From an uncultured Mycobacteriaceae bacterium (GTDB lineage: Bacteria > Actinomycetota > Actinomycetes > Mycobacteriales > Mycobacteriaceae): a stretch of 64,000 nucleotides of DNA. Location: positions 1-64,000 of the forward strand of contig CADEGF010000013.1 of assembly GCA_902826815.1 (NCBI GenBank), read 5' to 3'. The first letter of the stretch is position 1, and each line of letters begins with the position of its first letter. A model generated the notes under the pieces. The model was not told the DNA's origin, ran no database searches, and saw only the letters and a program-made list of their open reading frames with translations. A program made the position numbers and the translations under genes. Below are positions 8,438-16,664 of this stretch, in pieces.

Positions 8438-9057
8438 GACGTCGGGGACTCGGCGGTCGCCGACGTGTCGGCGGGTGCCGAAGGTTGTGTGGGTGTGGTG
8501 AGCGACTTGGCCGCCTTGCGGATGCCGAACGCCGATACGACCTCGAACACCCCGAGCACGACCAACCAGACACCGACCACGATGGCCAGGGTCACGATCG
8601 ATTCAAACGGTGAAGCCATGATGACGACGCCTGCGATCAGGCTGATCACGCCGATGAAGATGTTCCAGCCTCTGGCAGGCAGCGTCGGATCGCTGATTGC
8701 GGCTACCGTCGTCGCGACGCCGCGGAAGATGAATCCGACGCCGATCCAGATGGCCAGCAGCAAAACCGCATAGCCCTCGCCGAAATGGCGAAATGCGAGG
8801 ACGGCGAGGATCAGCGCCGCGGCTCCGCTGATGAACAGCAGGACCCTGCCGCCCGCGGTCACGTGGAGGCTGAACGCCATGACGACCTGCGAGATGCCGG
8901 TCACCAGCAGATACGCCCCGAACACGATGGCGGCAACCAAAATCGAGATCCCCGGCCAGGCAAGCACGACGATGCCGAGGACCACTGCAAGGAGTCCGGA
9001 CAGCAGTGCCGACTTCCAGAGGTGTGGCAACAGAGCGGGGGGAGCTTCGGTAGTCAT
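8434..9057 (-). CDS. HdeD-family (DUF308) membrane protein
   Basis: 207 residues with six predicted helices arranged as three DUF308 repeats (for example WPGISILVAAIVFGAYLLV and FRHFGEGYAVLLLAIWIGVG). HdeD-type proteins are linked to acid or envelope stress in E. coli, but biochemical activity is unknown. The C-terminus is a Pro/Thr/Ser-rich cytoplasmic tail. The start is ATG 9057 and the stop overlaps the following DUF4190 gene by 4 nt. It probably corresponds to the Rv1624c position next to the adenylate cyclase locus, though here a transporter and a two-component cluster lie between. Confidence 0.8.
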   Translation of the reverse strand: MTTEAPPALLPHLWKSALLSGLLAVVLGIVVLAWPGISILVAAIVFGAYLLVTGISQVVMAFSLHVTAGGRVLLFISGAAALILAVLAFRHFGEGYAVLLLAIWIGVGFIFRGVATTVAAISDPTLPARGWNIFIGVISLIAGVVIMASPFESIVTLAIVVGVWLVVLGVFEVVSAFGIRKAAKSLTTPTQPSAPADTSATAESPTS

Positions 9058-9218
9058 GATCGAAGTGTTTCACAGCGCTTACGGGGCAGATAAGACTTTG
9101 CAAGCAACGCGCGGGAAATTCGCCCCGACAGCACAATAAGCCGAAGCGCGGCGCAATGGCGTCGTCGCCCATTAACCTTCTGTGCGTTAACTGCCCAATG
9201 CAGAAAGTAGAGGCAACC

Positions 9219-10142
9219 GTGTTAGGTGCATCGGAAATCCGTCGGGGGAAGATGTGGGGTATCGCGGCGGTGTTCGCCGCGGCTGCCACCCTCGCCGTTT
9301 CAGGCTGTTCGGCTGGCGGCGAGTCCACGTCGAGCGAGTCGACGAGCGCGACCTCGGGCGTGACCGCCGAGAAGGTCGACGCGATCGCGAATACCGTGCC
9401 CGAGGCGATCAAGTCATCGGGGAAGCTGATCGTCGGCGTCAACATTCCTTACGCGCCAAACGAATTCAAGGATCCCAGCGGCAAGATCGTTGGCTTCGAC
9501 GTCGATCTCGTGAACGCGGTCGCGGCCACCCTCGGCCTGACCCCCGAGTACCGGGAGGCGGACTTCGCCAAGATCATCCCGTCGATCCAGGGCGACACGT
9601 TCAACATCGGTATGTCGTCGTTCACCGACACGAAGGAACGTGAGCAGACGGTCGACTTCGTGACCTACTTCTCGGCGGGCATCCTGTGGGCTCAGCGGCC
9701 TGGCGAACCGATCGACCCGAACAACGCGTGCGGTAAGAAGGTCGCGGTGCAGGCCACCACGACGGAGGAAACCGACGAGCTGCCTGCCAAGAGCAAGGCA
9801 TGCACGGACGCAGGCAAGCCCCCGATCGACATCATCAAGTTCGACGGTCAGGACGCCGCCACCAACGCTGTGGTGCTCGGCCAGGCCGACGCCATGTCGG
9901 CGGATTCACCTGTGACGGCGTATGCCATCAAGCAGAGCAACGGCAAACTGGAGGCCGCAGGCGAGATCGCCGATGCCGCACCGTACGGCTGGCCCGTTAA
10001 GAAGGGTTCGCCGCTGGCACAGTCCCTCAAGCAGGCGCTCGAGCACCTGATCGAGACCGGCAAATACAAGGAGATCGCGACCAACTGGGGTGTCGAAGCG
10101 GGATTGATCGACAAACCTGTCATCAACGGCGCGATCAACTAG
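9219..10142 (+). CDS. Polar amino acid ABC transporter, substrate-binding lipoprotein
   Basis: 307 residues. Start GTG 9219 is chosen over upstream frames because AGTAGAGG lies 8 nt before it and it gives a standard lipoprotein signal (RRGK, hydrophobic core, VSGC with Cys30). The mature part is a family 3 solute-binding protein: GKLIVGVNIPYAPNEF, DVDLVNAVAATLGL, FNIGMSSFTDTKEREQTVDF. It captures a polar amino acid (Gln/Glu/His/Arg class) outside the membrane and delivers it to the downstream permease and ATPase. Exact specificity cannot be read. The following permease starts 15 nt downstream. Confidence 0.9.
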   Translation: MLGASEIRRGKMWGIAAVFAAAATLAVSGCSAGGESTSSESTSATSGVTAEKVDAIANTVPEAIKSSGKLIVGVNIPYAPNEFKDPSGKIVGFDVDLVNAVAATLGLTPEYREADFAKIIPSIQGDTFNIGMSSFTDTKEREQTVDFVTYFSAGILWAQRPGEPIDPNNACGKKVAVQATTTEETDELPAKSKACTDAGKPPIDIIKFDGQDAATNAVVLGQADAMSADSPVTAYAIKQSNGKLEAAGEIADAAPYGWPVKKGSPLAQSLKQALEHLIETGKYKEIATNWGVEAGLIDKPVINGAIN

Positions 10143-10157
10143 GTTCGGGATTCCGCC

Positions 10158-11105
10158 ATGACTGATGTCGACACGCCGCCATCCACCACGCCCGCTGCGA
10201 TCGATGCTGTACCACTGCGTCATCCATGGCGTTGGGTGGCGGCGGTCGTCATCGTCGTCCTGGTGGCGTTGTTCCTCTACGGGGCCGCCACCAACGAGGC
10301 CTACCGATGGCAGGTCTTCGCTCAGTACGTGTTCAACGAGCGCGTACTCACGGTCGGGCTCCTCAACACCCTGCAGCTGACCATTTACTCGATGGTGCTC
10401 GCGATCGCGCTCGGCGTGCTGCTGGCCGTAATGCGACTGTCGCCGAACCCGGTTTTCAAATCGGTGGCGTGGGTGTACCTCTGGATCTTCCGCGGCACCC
10501 CGGTATACGTGCAGCTGGTGTTCTGGGGGCTGATCCCGACGATCTACGCCAACATCCAGCTCGGCGTTCCGTTCGGACCGTCGTTCTTCACCCTCAATCT
10601 GCAGGCACTGTCGATCCCGTTCCTGCTGGCGATCCTCGGACTGGCGCTCAACGAGGCCGCGTACATGGCCGAAATCATCCGCGCCGGAATCAGTTCCGTG
10701 CCGGAGGGCCAACTGGAGGCGTCGACGGCGCTTGGCATGTCCTGGGGGATGGCGATGCGCCGCACCGTCCTCCCGCAGGCGATGCGGGTGATCATCCCGC
10801 CCACCGGCAACGAGGTCATCAGCATGCTGAAGACCACCTCGCTGGTCACCGCCGTCCCGTTCGCCCTTGACCTTTACGGCATCACCTCACGCGAGATCGC
10901 TGCCCGCGAGTTCGAGCCGGTTCCCCTCCTGCTGGTGGCCGCGTTCTGGTACCTGGTTGTGACAAGCATCCTGATGGTTGGGCAGTACTACCTGGAGCGG
11001 TACTACTCCCGCGGCGCATCGCGCAAGCTGACGAACAAGCAACTCGAGGTGCTGGCCAAGGCGCAGGGAACCGGAGCACCCGGCGGAGGAGGTGAGGGCG
11101 CATGA
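10158..11105 (+). CDS. Polar amino acid ABC transporter permease (HisM/GlnP type)
   Basis: 315 residues. A roughly 30-residue cytoplasmic N-terminus precedes an HEQRo/His-Glu-Gln-Arg type inner-membrane domain: [29 protein letters not shown] and the EAA loop [28 protein letters not shown] (described here by its start and end; about residues 185-215). It forms the channel, probably as a homodimer because only one permease gene is present. Its stop overlaps the ATPase start by 4 nt. The C-terminal 30 residues are charged and Gly-rich. Confidence 0.92.
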   Translation: MTDVDTPPSTTPAAIDAVPLRHPWRWVAAVVIVVLVALFLYGAATNEAYRWQVFAQYVFNERVLTVGLLNTLQLTIYSMVLAIALGVLLAVMRLSPNPVFKSVAWVYLWIFRGTPVYVQLVFWGLIPTIYANIQLGVPFGPSFFTLNLQALSIPFLLAILGLALNEAAYMAEIIRAGISSVPEGQLEASTALGMSWGMAMRRTVLPQAMRVIIPPTGNEVISMLKTTSLVTAVPFALDLYGITSREIAAREFEPVPLLLVAAFWYLVVTSILMVGQYYLERYYSRGASRKLTNKQLEVLAKAQGTGAPGGGGEGA

Positions 11106-11863
11106 CCCCGATGGTGAAGGCTGAGGAAGTCTGCAAGAGCTTCGGTGCTCTGCACGTTCTGAAGGGCATCACGCTCGAAGTCGGCAAGGGCGAGGTGCTC
11201 TGCATGGTCGGGCCGTCCGGATCGGGTAAGTCGACGTTCCTGCGGTGCATCAACCATCTCGAACAGGTCAACGCGGGAAGGCTGTACGTCGACGGCGATC
11301 TGATCGGCTACCGCGAGGCCGGAACCAAACTGCACGAGATCTCACCCCGTGATGCCGCCAAACAGCGCCGCGAGATCGGGATGGTGTTCCAGCACTTCAA
11401 CCTCTTCCCGCACCGAACTGTGCTGTCCAACGTCGTCGAGGCGCCCATCAAGGTGAAGAAGGTGAAGAAGAAGGAGGCGCTCGAACGGGCCCGCGACCTG
11501 CTCAACCAAGTCGGCTTGGGCGAGAAGGCGGAAGCGTATCCAGCGCAGCTGTCCGGTGGTCAGCAGCAGCGGGTGGCGATCGCCCGCGCTCTCGCGATGA
11601 ACCCCAAACTCATGCTGTTCGACGAGCCCACCTCGGCGCTTGACCCAGAACTCGTCGGCGAGGTGCTCGCGGTGATGAAGAAACTCGCTGACGAAGGCAT
11701 GACGATGGTGGTGGTAACCCACGAGATGGGCTTCGCGCGGGAGGTCGCCGACCAGCTCGTCTTCATGGACGCCGGCGTCGTCGTCGAGAGCGGACCGCCA
11801 AGGGACGTGCTCGCCAACCCCCAACACGAGCGAACGAAAGCATTTCTCTCCAAGGTGCTCTAG
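11102..11863 (+). CDS. Polar amino acid ABC transporter ATP-binding protein (GlnQ type)
   Basis: 253 residues, standard length. Walker [10 protein letters not shown] (about residues 38-46), Q-loop [10 protein letters not shown], signature LSGGQQQR, Walker [14 protein letters not shown] and switch His VTHEMGFA are all intact. It hydrolyses ATP to drive the permease encoded immediately upstream (4-nt overlap). A histidine kinase gene follows after only 5 nt, so transporter and two-component genes probably share a transcript. Confidence 0.95.
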   Translation: MTPMVKAEEVCKSFGALHVLKGITLEVGKGEVLCMVGPSGSGKSTFLRCINHLEQVNAGRLYVDGDLIGYREAGTKLHEISPRDAAKQRREIGMVFQHFNLFPHRTVLSNVVEAPIKVKKVKKKEALERARDLLNQVGLGEKAEAYPAQLSGGQQQRVAIARALAMNPKLMLFDEPTSALDPELVGEVLAVMKKLADEGMTMVVVTHEMGFAREVADQLVFMDAGVVVESGPPRDVLANPQHERTKAFLSKVL

Positions 11864-11868
11864 CGCGC

Positions 11869-12996
11869 ATGCAGGCAGACGCACCGGACCCCGCCACACC
11901 GCTGTGGCGGGCCGCGCAGGTATTCCGTTTGCTCAGTTGCCTTTACGCGCTCGGCTTCCAGATCGCGGTCAACGATGACCTCGAGCGTCCGGCGATCGGG
12001 TGGCTGCTGTTCGCGGTGCTGATCGGATGGAGCATCGCGTGTGCGTTCGCGTACCTGTCCGGGTTCGGTCGTCGCCTGACCTGGGTGCTGGCCGAACTCG
12101 TCATCGCGGTCGCGCTGATGCTGTCCACCGAATTCGTGGCGTCCGAGCAATGGGCGCTGGACAACCAGTCCTGGCCGACGACGCTGTGGGCGACCAACGC
12201 GACGATATCCGCGGCGATCCTGCTCGGCCCGATCTACGGAATGCTCGCCGGGGTGGTGATCGTCGCGGGCAGCACCCTGGCGAAGGGGGTGCTGAACTAC
12301 GACCTCGGCCGCAATGCGACGGTGGTCATCGAACTGGCGGTCGGGCTGGGCATCGGGATGGCCGCGCAGACCGCGCGCCGCGCCCACGCCGACCTCGAGC
12401 GGGCGGCGCGGCTGACGGCGAGGACAGAAGAGCGCGAACGGCTGTCAAGGCAGGTGCACGACGGTGCCATCCAGGTGCTTGCGCTGGTTTCCCGCCGCGG
12501 TCGCGAGATCGGTGGTGAGACAGCGGAACTCGCTGAGCTTGCCGGTGAGCAGGAACGCGCCCTGCGTCGGCTGGTCAGCTCCGCGGATATCGAGCCGCGG
12601 CTCGGCGAGATGACCGATGTCGGCGCTCTGCTACGGCAACGTGCCACGGACCGGGTGTCGGTGAGTGTGCCCGCCGACCCGGTCCTCCTTGACGCGGCGG
12701 TAGCCGAGGAACTCTCCGCAGCGGCGGGCAATGCGCTCGACAACGCGGCCGCATACGCGGGACCCGATGCGCGGGCCTATGTGTTGCTGGAAGATCTCGG
12801 GCAGTCGGTCACGGTGAGCATCCGCGACGACGGTGTCGGTATCGCGGACGGCCGGCTCGAGGAAGCTGTCGGTGAGGGTCGATTTGGGATAGCCAAATCC
12901 ATTGTGGGGCGGATGAATTGGCTCGGTGGAAGTGCGAAGCTGACCACCGGGCCGGGATGCGGGACGGAATGGGAACTGACGATACCCCGACGGTGA
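11869..12996 (+). CDS. Sensor histidine kinase, NarL/MacS type
   Basis: 375 residues. The N-terminal 165 residues are an integral membrane sensor with five to six helices and no large extracytoplasmic domain. A dimerisation/H-box follows with ERERLSRQVHDGAIQVLAL (phospho-acceptor His about residue 196). A HATPase domain has an N-box near AAGNALDNAAAYA, G1 DDGVGIADG and G2 GRFGIAKSIVGRM. The architecture is that of DUF5931/MacS-like kinases of actinobacteria. The gene overlaps the response regulator downstream by about 40 nt, so the two are cognate. The intramembrane sensor and the adjacent amino-acid transporter suggest it senses envelope state or transport activity; this is inference. Confidence 0.88.
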   Translation: MQADAPDPATPLWRAAQVFRLLSCLYALGFQIAVNDDLERPAIGWLLFAVLIGWSIACAFAYLSGFGRRLTWVLAELVIAVALMLSTEFVASEQWALDNQSWPTTLWATNATISAAILLGPIYGMLAGVVIVAGSTLAKGVLNYDLGRNATVVIELAVGLGIGMAAQTARRAHADLERAARLTARTEERERLSRQVHDGAIQVLALVSRRGREIGGETAELAELAGEQERALRRLVSSADIEPRLGEMTDVGALLRQRATDRVSVSVPADPVLLDAAVAEELSAAAGNALDNAAAYAGPDARAYVLLEDLGQSVTVSIRDDGVGIADGRLEEAVGEGRFGIAKSIVGRMNWLGGSAKLTTGPGCGTEWELTIPRR

Positions 12997-13622
12997 TGGT
13001 GGTCGACGACCATCCGATCTGGCGTGACGCGGTGGCCCGCGATCTCGCCGACGACGGTTTCAACGTGGTGGCTACCGCCGACGGCGTGGCGTCGGCGCGG
13101 AGGCGGGCCGCCGTCGTGCAGCCCAACGTTGTGGTGATGGACATGCGACTGCCCGACGGTGACGGGGCACAGGCGACCGCCGAGGTGCTGACGGTATCGC
13201 CGTCCTCGAAGGTTCTCGTGCTGTCCGCCTCCGATGAGCGCGACGATGTGCTGGAGGCCGTGAAGGCGGGCGCCACCGGATATCTGGTGAAGAGCGCGTC
13301 GAAGTCCGAACTCGGAGACGCCGTTCGGGCGACGGCCGAGGGGCGCGCGGTGTTCACACCGGGGTTGGCCGGGTTGGTGCTGGGGGAGTACAGGCGGATC
13401 GCGCAGGGACCGAAATCGGGTTCGGCCCCAAGCCTGACCGAACGCGAAACCGAGATCCTGCGCCATGTCGCCAAGGGCTTGACCGCCAAGCAGATCGCCG
13501 CGCGGCTGTCGCTGAGCCACCGCACCGTGGAGAACCACGTACAGGCGACGTTCCGGAAGCTGCAGGTCGCCAACCGCGTCGAATTGGCGCGCTACGCGAT
13601 CGAACACGGCCTGGACGAATAG
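12957..13622 (+). CDS. Response regulator, NarL/FixJ family (LuxR HTH)
   Basis: 221 residues from ATG 12957 (MRDGMGTDD); ATG 12969 is an alternative. The receiver domain has the acidic pair VVDDHP, phospho-acceptor Asp in VVVMDMRLP, and the conserved Ser and Lys in VLSAS and YLVKS. A C-terminal LuxR-type HTH (LTERETEILRHVAKGLTAKQ, then RTVENHVQATFRKL) binds DNA. It overlaps the kinase gene upstream. Likely targets include the upstream transporter, by proximity only. Confidence 0.92.
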   Translation: MRDGMGTDDTPTVMVVDDHPIWRDAVARDLADDGFNVVATADGVASARRRAAVVQPNVVVMDMRLPDGDGAQATAEVLTVSPSSKVLVLSASDERDDVLEAVKAGATGYLVKSASKSELGDAVRATAEGRAVFTPGLAGLVLGEYRRIAQGPKSGSAPSLTERETEILRHVAKGLTAKQIAARLSLSHRTVENHVQATFRKLQVANRVELARYAIEHGLDE

Positions 13623-13700
13623 CCGAATATCTCGGATTCGGGGCGGATTCGGGTAGTCCTACTCATCCGCCGAGTGGCGACATATTGCGACCATGACGCC

Positions 13701-15488
13701 ATGACCGCACCGCAGAACGCCGTCGTTTCCCGGCTCTCGGCCAATTTCGCCGCGATGTCCGAGCAGTTCGCCAAGGTTTCGGCCGATCTGTCCGAACTGG
13801 ATCGCATCCTTGCCGAACGCCCCTCCGTCCCGCAGCCGTATATCCCGCAGGCGGCCGTCTACGCGCCGCCGCCACCGCACTGGCCGGCGGCCCCGCCGCC
13901 CGTCGCCCCGCCCCCTCCGCCACCGCCGCCGAAGGCGCCCCGGCCACCGCGCGACTCCAACTGGATCGGCAAGGCCCTCGCTGTCGCCGGTGTCGCGGTC
14001 ACGCTCATCGGAGTCGTGATGCTGCTCGTGCTCGCCGCCCAGGCAGGCATCCTTCGTCCCGAAATCCGTGTCGGCGCAGGTGCGTTGCTCGCCGGCGCGC
14101 TCGTCTTCGTCGCGGCCCGAATGAACAGCCGACCCGGCGGGCGGGTCGGGGCGATCGCACTGGCGGCCACCGGTATCGCCGCGGCATACATGGACGTCAT
14201 CGCGATCACGACGATCTACCACTGGGTGTCCGCACCGGTGGATCTGGTGATCGCGGCGCTGATCGGCGGCGGCGGACTCACGCTGGCACGACGCTGGGAT
14301 TCGCAGCACCTCGGCCTTCTCGTGCTGGTACCGCTCATCGTTCTCGCGCCCATTGTCAGCGACGGCATCACGATGCTGCTGATCGCGTTCATGCTCGCGA
14401 TCTCCGCCGCCTCGCTGCTCGTCCAGCTCGGCAAGGACTGGGTCTGGCTGCATACCGCCCGCATCGCCGCTCCGACCTTCCCGCTGCTGATCGCCTTGGT
14501 CGCCGCCCGCATCGGCGACGGCAACGACGCCTGGCTGGCAGGTGGCTGCGCAATCTCTGCCGCGCTTGCAATCGTCGGCGCAATGGTCCTGCTGCCGTCG
14601 ACCCGCAATCGGGTGGCGATCGCGCTGTTGACCGTCGCCGGAATGTTCCCGGTGTTGTGCACGTCGGTGGCGATGGCGCCGGCGGTCGCCGCCTTGATGG
14701 CCGCGGGGTTGGCCGCCGCACTTCTGGCGATCGTGCTCGTCGCCGACCGTCTGCCCGGGGTCACGAAAGGCGTGCGGCAGATCTGGTCGGCCACCTCGGC
14801 GGTGTCGGCTCTGATTGCAGTGACGATCGCCTTCGACGGCGAGATCGCCGCCCCCGTGCTGCTGGCGATGGCCGTCGTGGTGGCCGTCGCGGGCCGCGGA
14901 GATGACGTCGCGCGCGTGGTGGCGATCGGGTTCGGCGTCGTCGGCGGACTGCTCTACCTCGGCTATGCACCGCCCACCTCGCTGGTCCGGGCCACGATGC
15001 TGTCGACACCGGACGCGGTCGCCATCCTGGTCTCCAGCATCCTGCTGATTACTGCGATGCTCGCCGTCGTCTGGTCGTGGATCGGACGCGGAGTGCTCGA
15101 GAACGACGCGATCGGCATCCTGCTGGCAAGCCTTGGGTTGGTCGTCGTGTACTCGGTGACCACGTTCACCGTCACCGCAGGAGTGCTTGTAGGCGGCGAA
15201 AGCGGCGGGTTCTTCGCGGGTCACATGGCCGCGACGATCTGCTGGATCGCGATGGCGGCGGCTCTCTTCGTCTACGCGGCGAGGCGGCCCCGCGACGACC
15301 GGTCACTGCCGATCTTCGGTGGGCTGGCGCTGGTCGCGGGCTCGATGGCCAAGCTGTTCCTGTTCGACCTCGGGACGCTGGACGGGATGTTCCGCGTCGC
15401 GGTGTTCATCGTCGTCGGTCTGGTGTTGCTCGGAATGGGGGCCGGGTACGCCCGCCTGCTGGCTCAACAAGACCAGCAGGAAGTGTGA
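13701..15488 (+). CDS. DUF2339 polytopic membrane protein
   Basis: 595 residues from ATG 13701 (MTAPQNAVV). Residues 1-45 form a short heptad-like helix (LSANFAAMSEQFAKVSADLSEL), residues 50-95 a Pro-rich linker, and from residue 100 on about 14-16 hydrophobic helices with GxxxG-rich segments. This is the DUF2339 layout. No enzymatic motif is apparent. Family members are large membrane proteins of unknown function, sometimes linked to envelope stress. It is on its own after the two-component genes. The segment 13623-13700 contains no gene. Confidence 0.8.
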   Translation: MTAPQNAVVSRLSANFAAMSEQFAKVSADLSELDRILAERPSVPQPYIPQAAVYAPPPPHWPAAPPPVAPPPPPPPPKAPRPPRDSNWIGKALAVAGVAVTLIGVVMLLVLAAQAGILRPEIRVGAGALLAGALVFVAARMNSRPGGRVGAIALAATGIAAAYMDVIAITTIYHWVSAPVDLVIAALIGGGGLTLARRWDSQHLGLLVLVPLIVLAPIVSDGITMLLIAFMLAISAASLLVQLGKDWVWLHTARIAAPTFPLLIALVAARIGDGNDAWLAGGCAISAALAIVGAMVLLPSTRNRVAIALLTVAGMFPVLCTSVAMAPAVAALMAAGLAAALLAIVLVADRLPGVTKGVRQIWSATSAVSALIAVTIAFDGEIAAPVLLAMAVVVAVAGRGDDVARVVAIGFGVVGGLLYLGYAPPTSLVRATMLSTPDAVAILVSSILLITAMLAVVWSWIGRGVLENDAIGILLASLGLVVVYSVTTFTVTAGVLVGGESGGFFAGHMAATICWIAMAAALFVYAARRPRDDRSLPIFGGLALVAGSMAKLFLFDLGTLDGMFRVAVFIVVGLVLLGMGAGYARLLAQQDQQEV

Positions 15489-15502
15489 TCCCACTCATAA
15501 GG

Positions 15503-15525
15503 TAATCTGGAGTCATTCCAATCTA
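15503..15525. promoter_or_regulatory. Possible Fur-family (FurA-like) operator upstream of dps
   Basis: The sequence TAATCTGGAGTCATTCCAAT contains the dyad TGGA-5-TCCA and a core AGTCATTCCA close to the ACTCATTCCAGAA element I recall from mycobacterial and Streptomyces furA-katG promoters. It sits 20-40 nt before the Dps start, overlapping the likely promoter/leader. Iron- or peroxide-responsive control of a Dps would make sense. It is a single-site match by eye. Confidence 0.3.
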
Positions 15526-15544
15526 GGAGGGCGTTGATTTAACC

Positions 15545-16030
15545 ATGAGCACACGTCGAACCGAAGCAGAGATCCAGAACTTCCAAGCCTCCACGCAGCT
15601 CAGCGGCAACTTGCAGCGAGTGCTGGTGGACCTCATCGAACTCCACCTGCAGGGTAAGCAGGCGCACTGGAACGTCGTCGGAACCAACTTCCGCGACCTT
15701 CACCTGCAGCTGGACGAGCTCGTCGACTTCGCCAGGGAAGCCAGCGACACCATCGCCGAGCGGATGCGTGCACTCGACGTGATCCCCGACGGGCGGTCCG
15801 ACACCGTGACTGCAGGCACCTCGCTGCCGCAGTTCCCGGCCTACGAGCACGGCACCGCCGAGGTCGTCGACCTGATCACCGCGCGGACCTACGCGACCGT
15901 CGACACCCTGCGCGCGGTACACGACGAGGTCGACGCCGAGGATCCCAGCACCGCCGACATCCTTCATCAGCTCATCGACGGGCTGGAGAAGCTCGCGTGG
16001 CTGACCAAGTCGGAGAATCGCAAGGTCTAG
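15545..16030 (+). CDS. dps: Dps-family ferritin-like DNA-binding protein
   Basis: 161 residues of the Dps/MrgA family, forming dodecameric shells that oxidise Fe(II) with peroxide and can bind DNA. The ferroxidase-site residues are visible: KQAHWNVVG with His at the first metal ligand, then LDELVDFAREASDTIAERM with Asp and Glu ligands. The N-terminus is short and moderately basic (MSTRRTEAEIQ). It resembles the second Dps of M. smegmatis (Dps2). Strong ribosome binding site AGGAGG 15 nt before ATG. Its stop overlaps the convergent TetR gene by 4 nt. A FurA-like box lies upstream. Confidence 0.93.
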   Translation: MSTRRTEAEIQNFQASTQLSGNLQRVLVDLIELHLQGKQAHWNVVGTNFRDLHLQLDELVDFAREASDTIAERMRALDVIPDGRSDTVTAGTSLPQFPAYEHGTAEVVDLITARTYATVDTLRAVHDEVDAEDPSTADILHQLIDGLEKLAWLTKSENRKV

Positions 16031-16635
16031 ACGCACACCACGGCGACGAACGAATCCACCAGCGCATCAACCGTTTCCGGCCCCGCACCGGCGCGAATGC
16101 GTAGTGCGATCGTGTTGAGCGTTGCAGTCGCGAGCGCAGCGGCGGCGGTCGCGGGGAGGGGTGCCAACTCCCCATCGGCGGCCGCCTGCTCGAAGCGTTT
16201 GGTGAAGGCAGCGGTGAAGGCGTCGAACGTGCCGTCGACAGCCGCTCGCACATCGGCGTCGCGGGCCGCCTCGGTGACCGCCGTGCCGATGAGGAAGCAA
16301 CCCCGGGGTGCGGGATCTGCGGTCAGATAGAAGTCGCGGGCCCCGCGGTACAGGGCGCGTAATCCGTCTCGCAGTGTGCGGGGCGCCTCTAGCTCCCGCT
16401 CAAGCCATCGCCGACTCGCCCTCGAGTATTCGTTGACGGTTTTCAGATACAGATCGCGCTTATCGCCGAACGCGGCGTAGATGCTGGGTCGGTTCATCTT
16501 CATGGCCGCGGCCAGGTCCTCCATCGATGTCGCCGCAAAGCCGTTGCGCCAGAACATATTCCGGGCGTCGCGCAATGCGATTTCTGGATCGTAGGCGCGG
16601 GGACGACCGCGACGGCGGGGCGGAGTGGTGGCCAC
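16027..16635 (-). CDS. TetR/AcrR-family transcriptional regulator
   Basis: 202 residues from GTG 16635. The N-terminal HTH is typical: FAATSMEDLAAAMKMNRPSI then YAAFGDKRDLY. The C-terminal domain contains APRGCFLIGTAVTEAA, a signature of the TetR_C subgroup around AcrR/YcnC-like regulators. It is divergent from the alpha/beta-hydrolase gene with only 29 nt between starts, where an AT-rich dyad is present, so it probably represses both itself and the hydrolase. Its ligand is unknown. Confidence 0.92.
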   Translation of the reverse strand: MATTPPRRRGRPRAYDPEIALRDARNMFWRNGFAATSMEDLAAAMKMNRPSIYAAFGDKRDLYLKTVNEYSRASRRWLERELEAPRTLRDGLRALYRGARDFYLTADPAPRGCFLIGTAVTEAARDADVRAAVDGTFDAFTAAFTKRFEQAAADGELAPLPATAAAALATATLNTIALRIRAGAGPETVDALVDSFVAVVCV

Positions 16636-16643
16636 CGGATCAA

Positions 16644-16663
16644 TTTTATACTAGTTTGTAAAA
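16644..16663. promoter_or_regulatory. Probable TetR operator between divergent tetR and hydrolase
   Basis: An AT-rich imperfect dyad, TTTTATAC-4-TTGTAAAA (6 of 8 positions symmetric), fills the 29-nt gap between the two divergent starts and ends one base before the hydrolase ATG at 16665. In this GC-rich genome the AT-rich island is conspicuous. Binding here would block both promoters. There is no room for a ribosome binding site, so the hydrolase mRNA is probably leaderless. Confidence 0.6.
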
Positions 16664-16664
16664 A

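Noticed and set aside
13659..15224. 521-residue minus-strand open frame opposite the DUF2339 gene
   Set aside because: Composition is Asp/Arg/His/Gln repeats typical of antisense reading of GC-rich hydrophobic codons; no domain, and the plus-strand DUF2339 gene explains the region.
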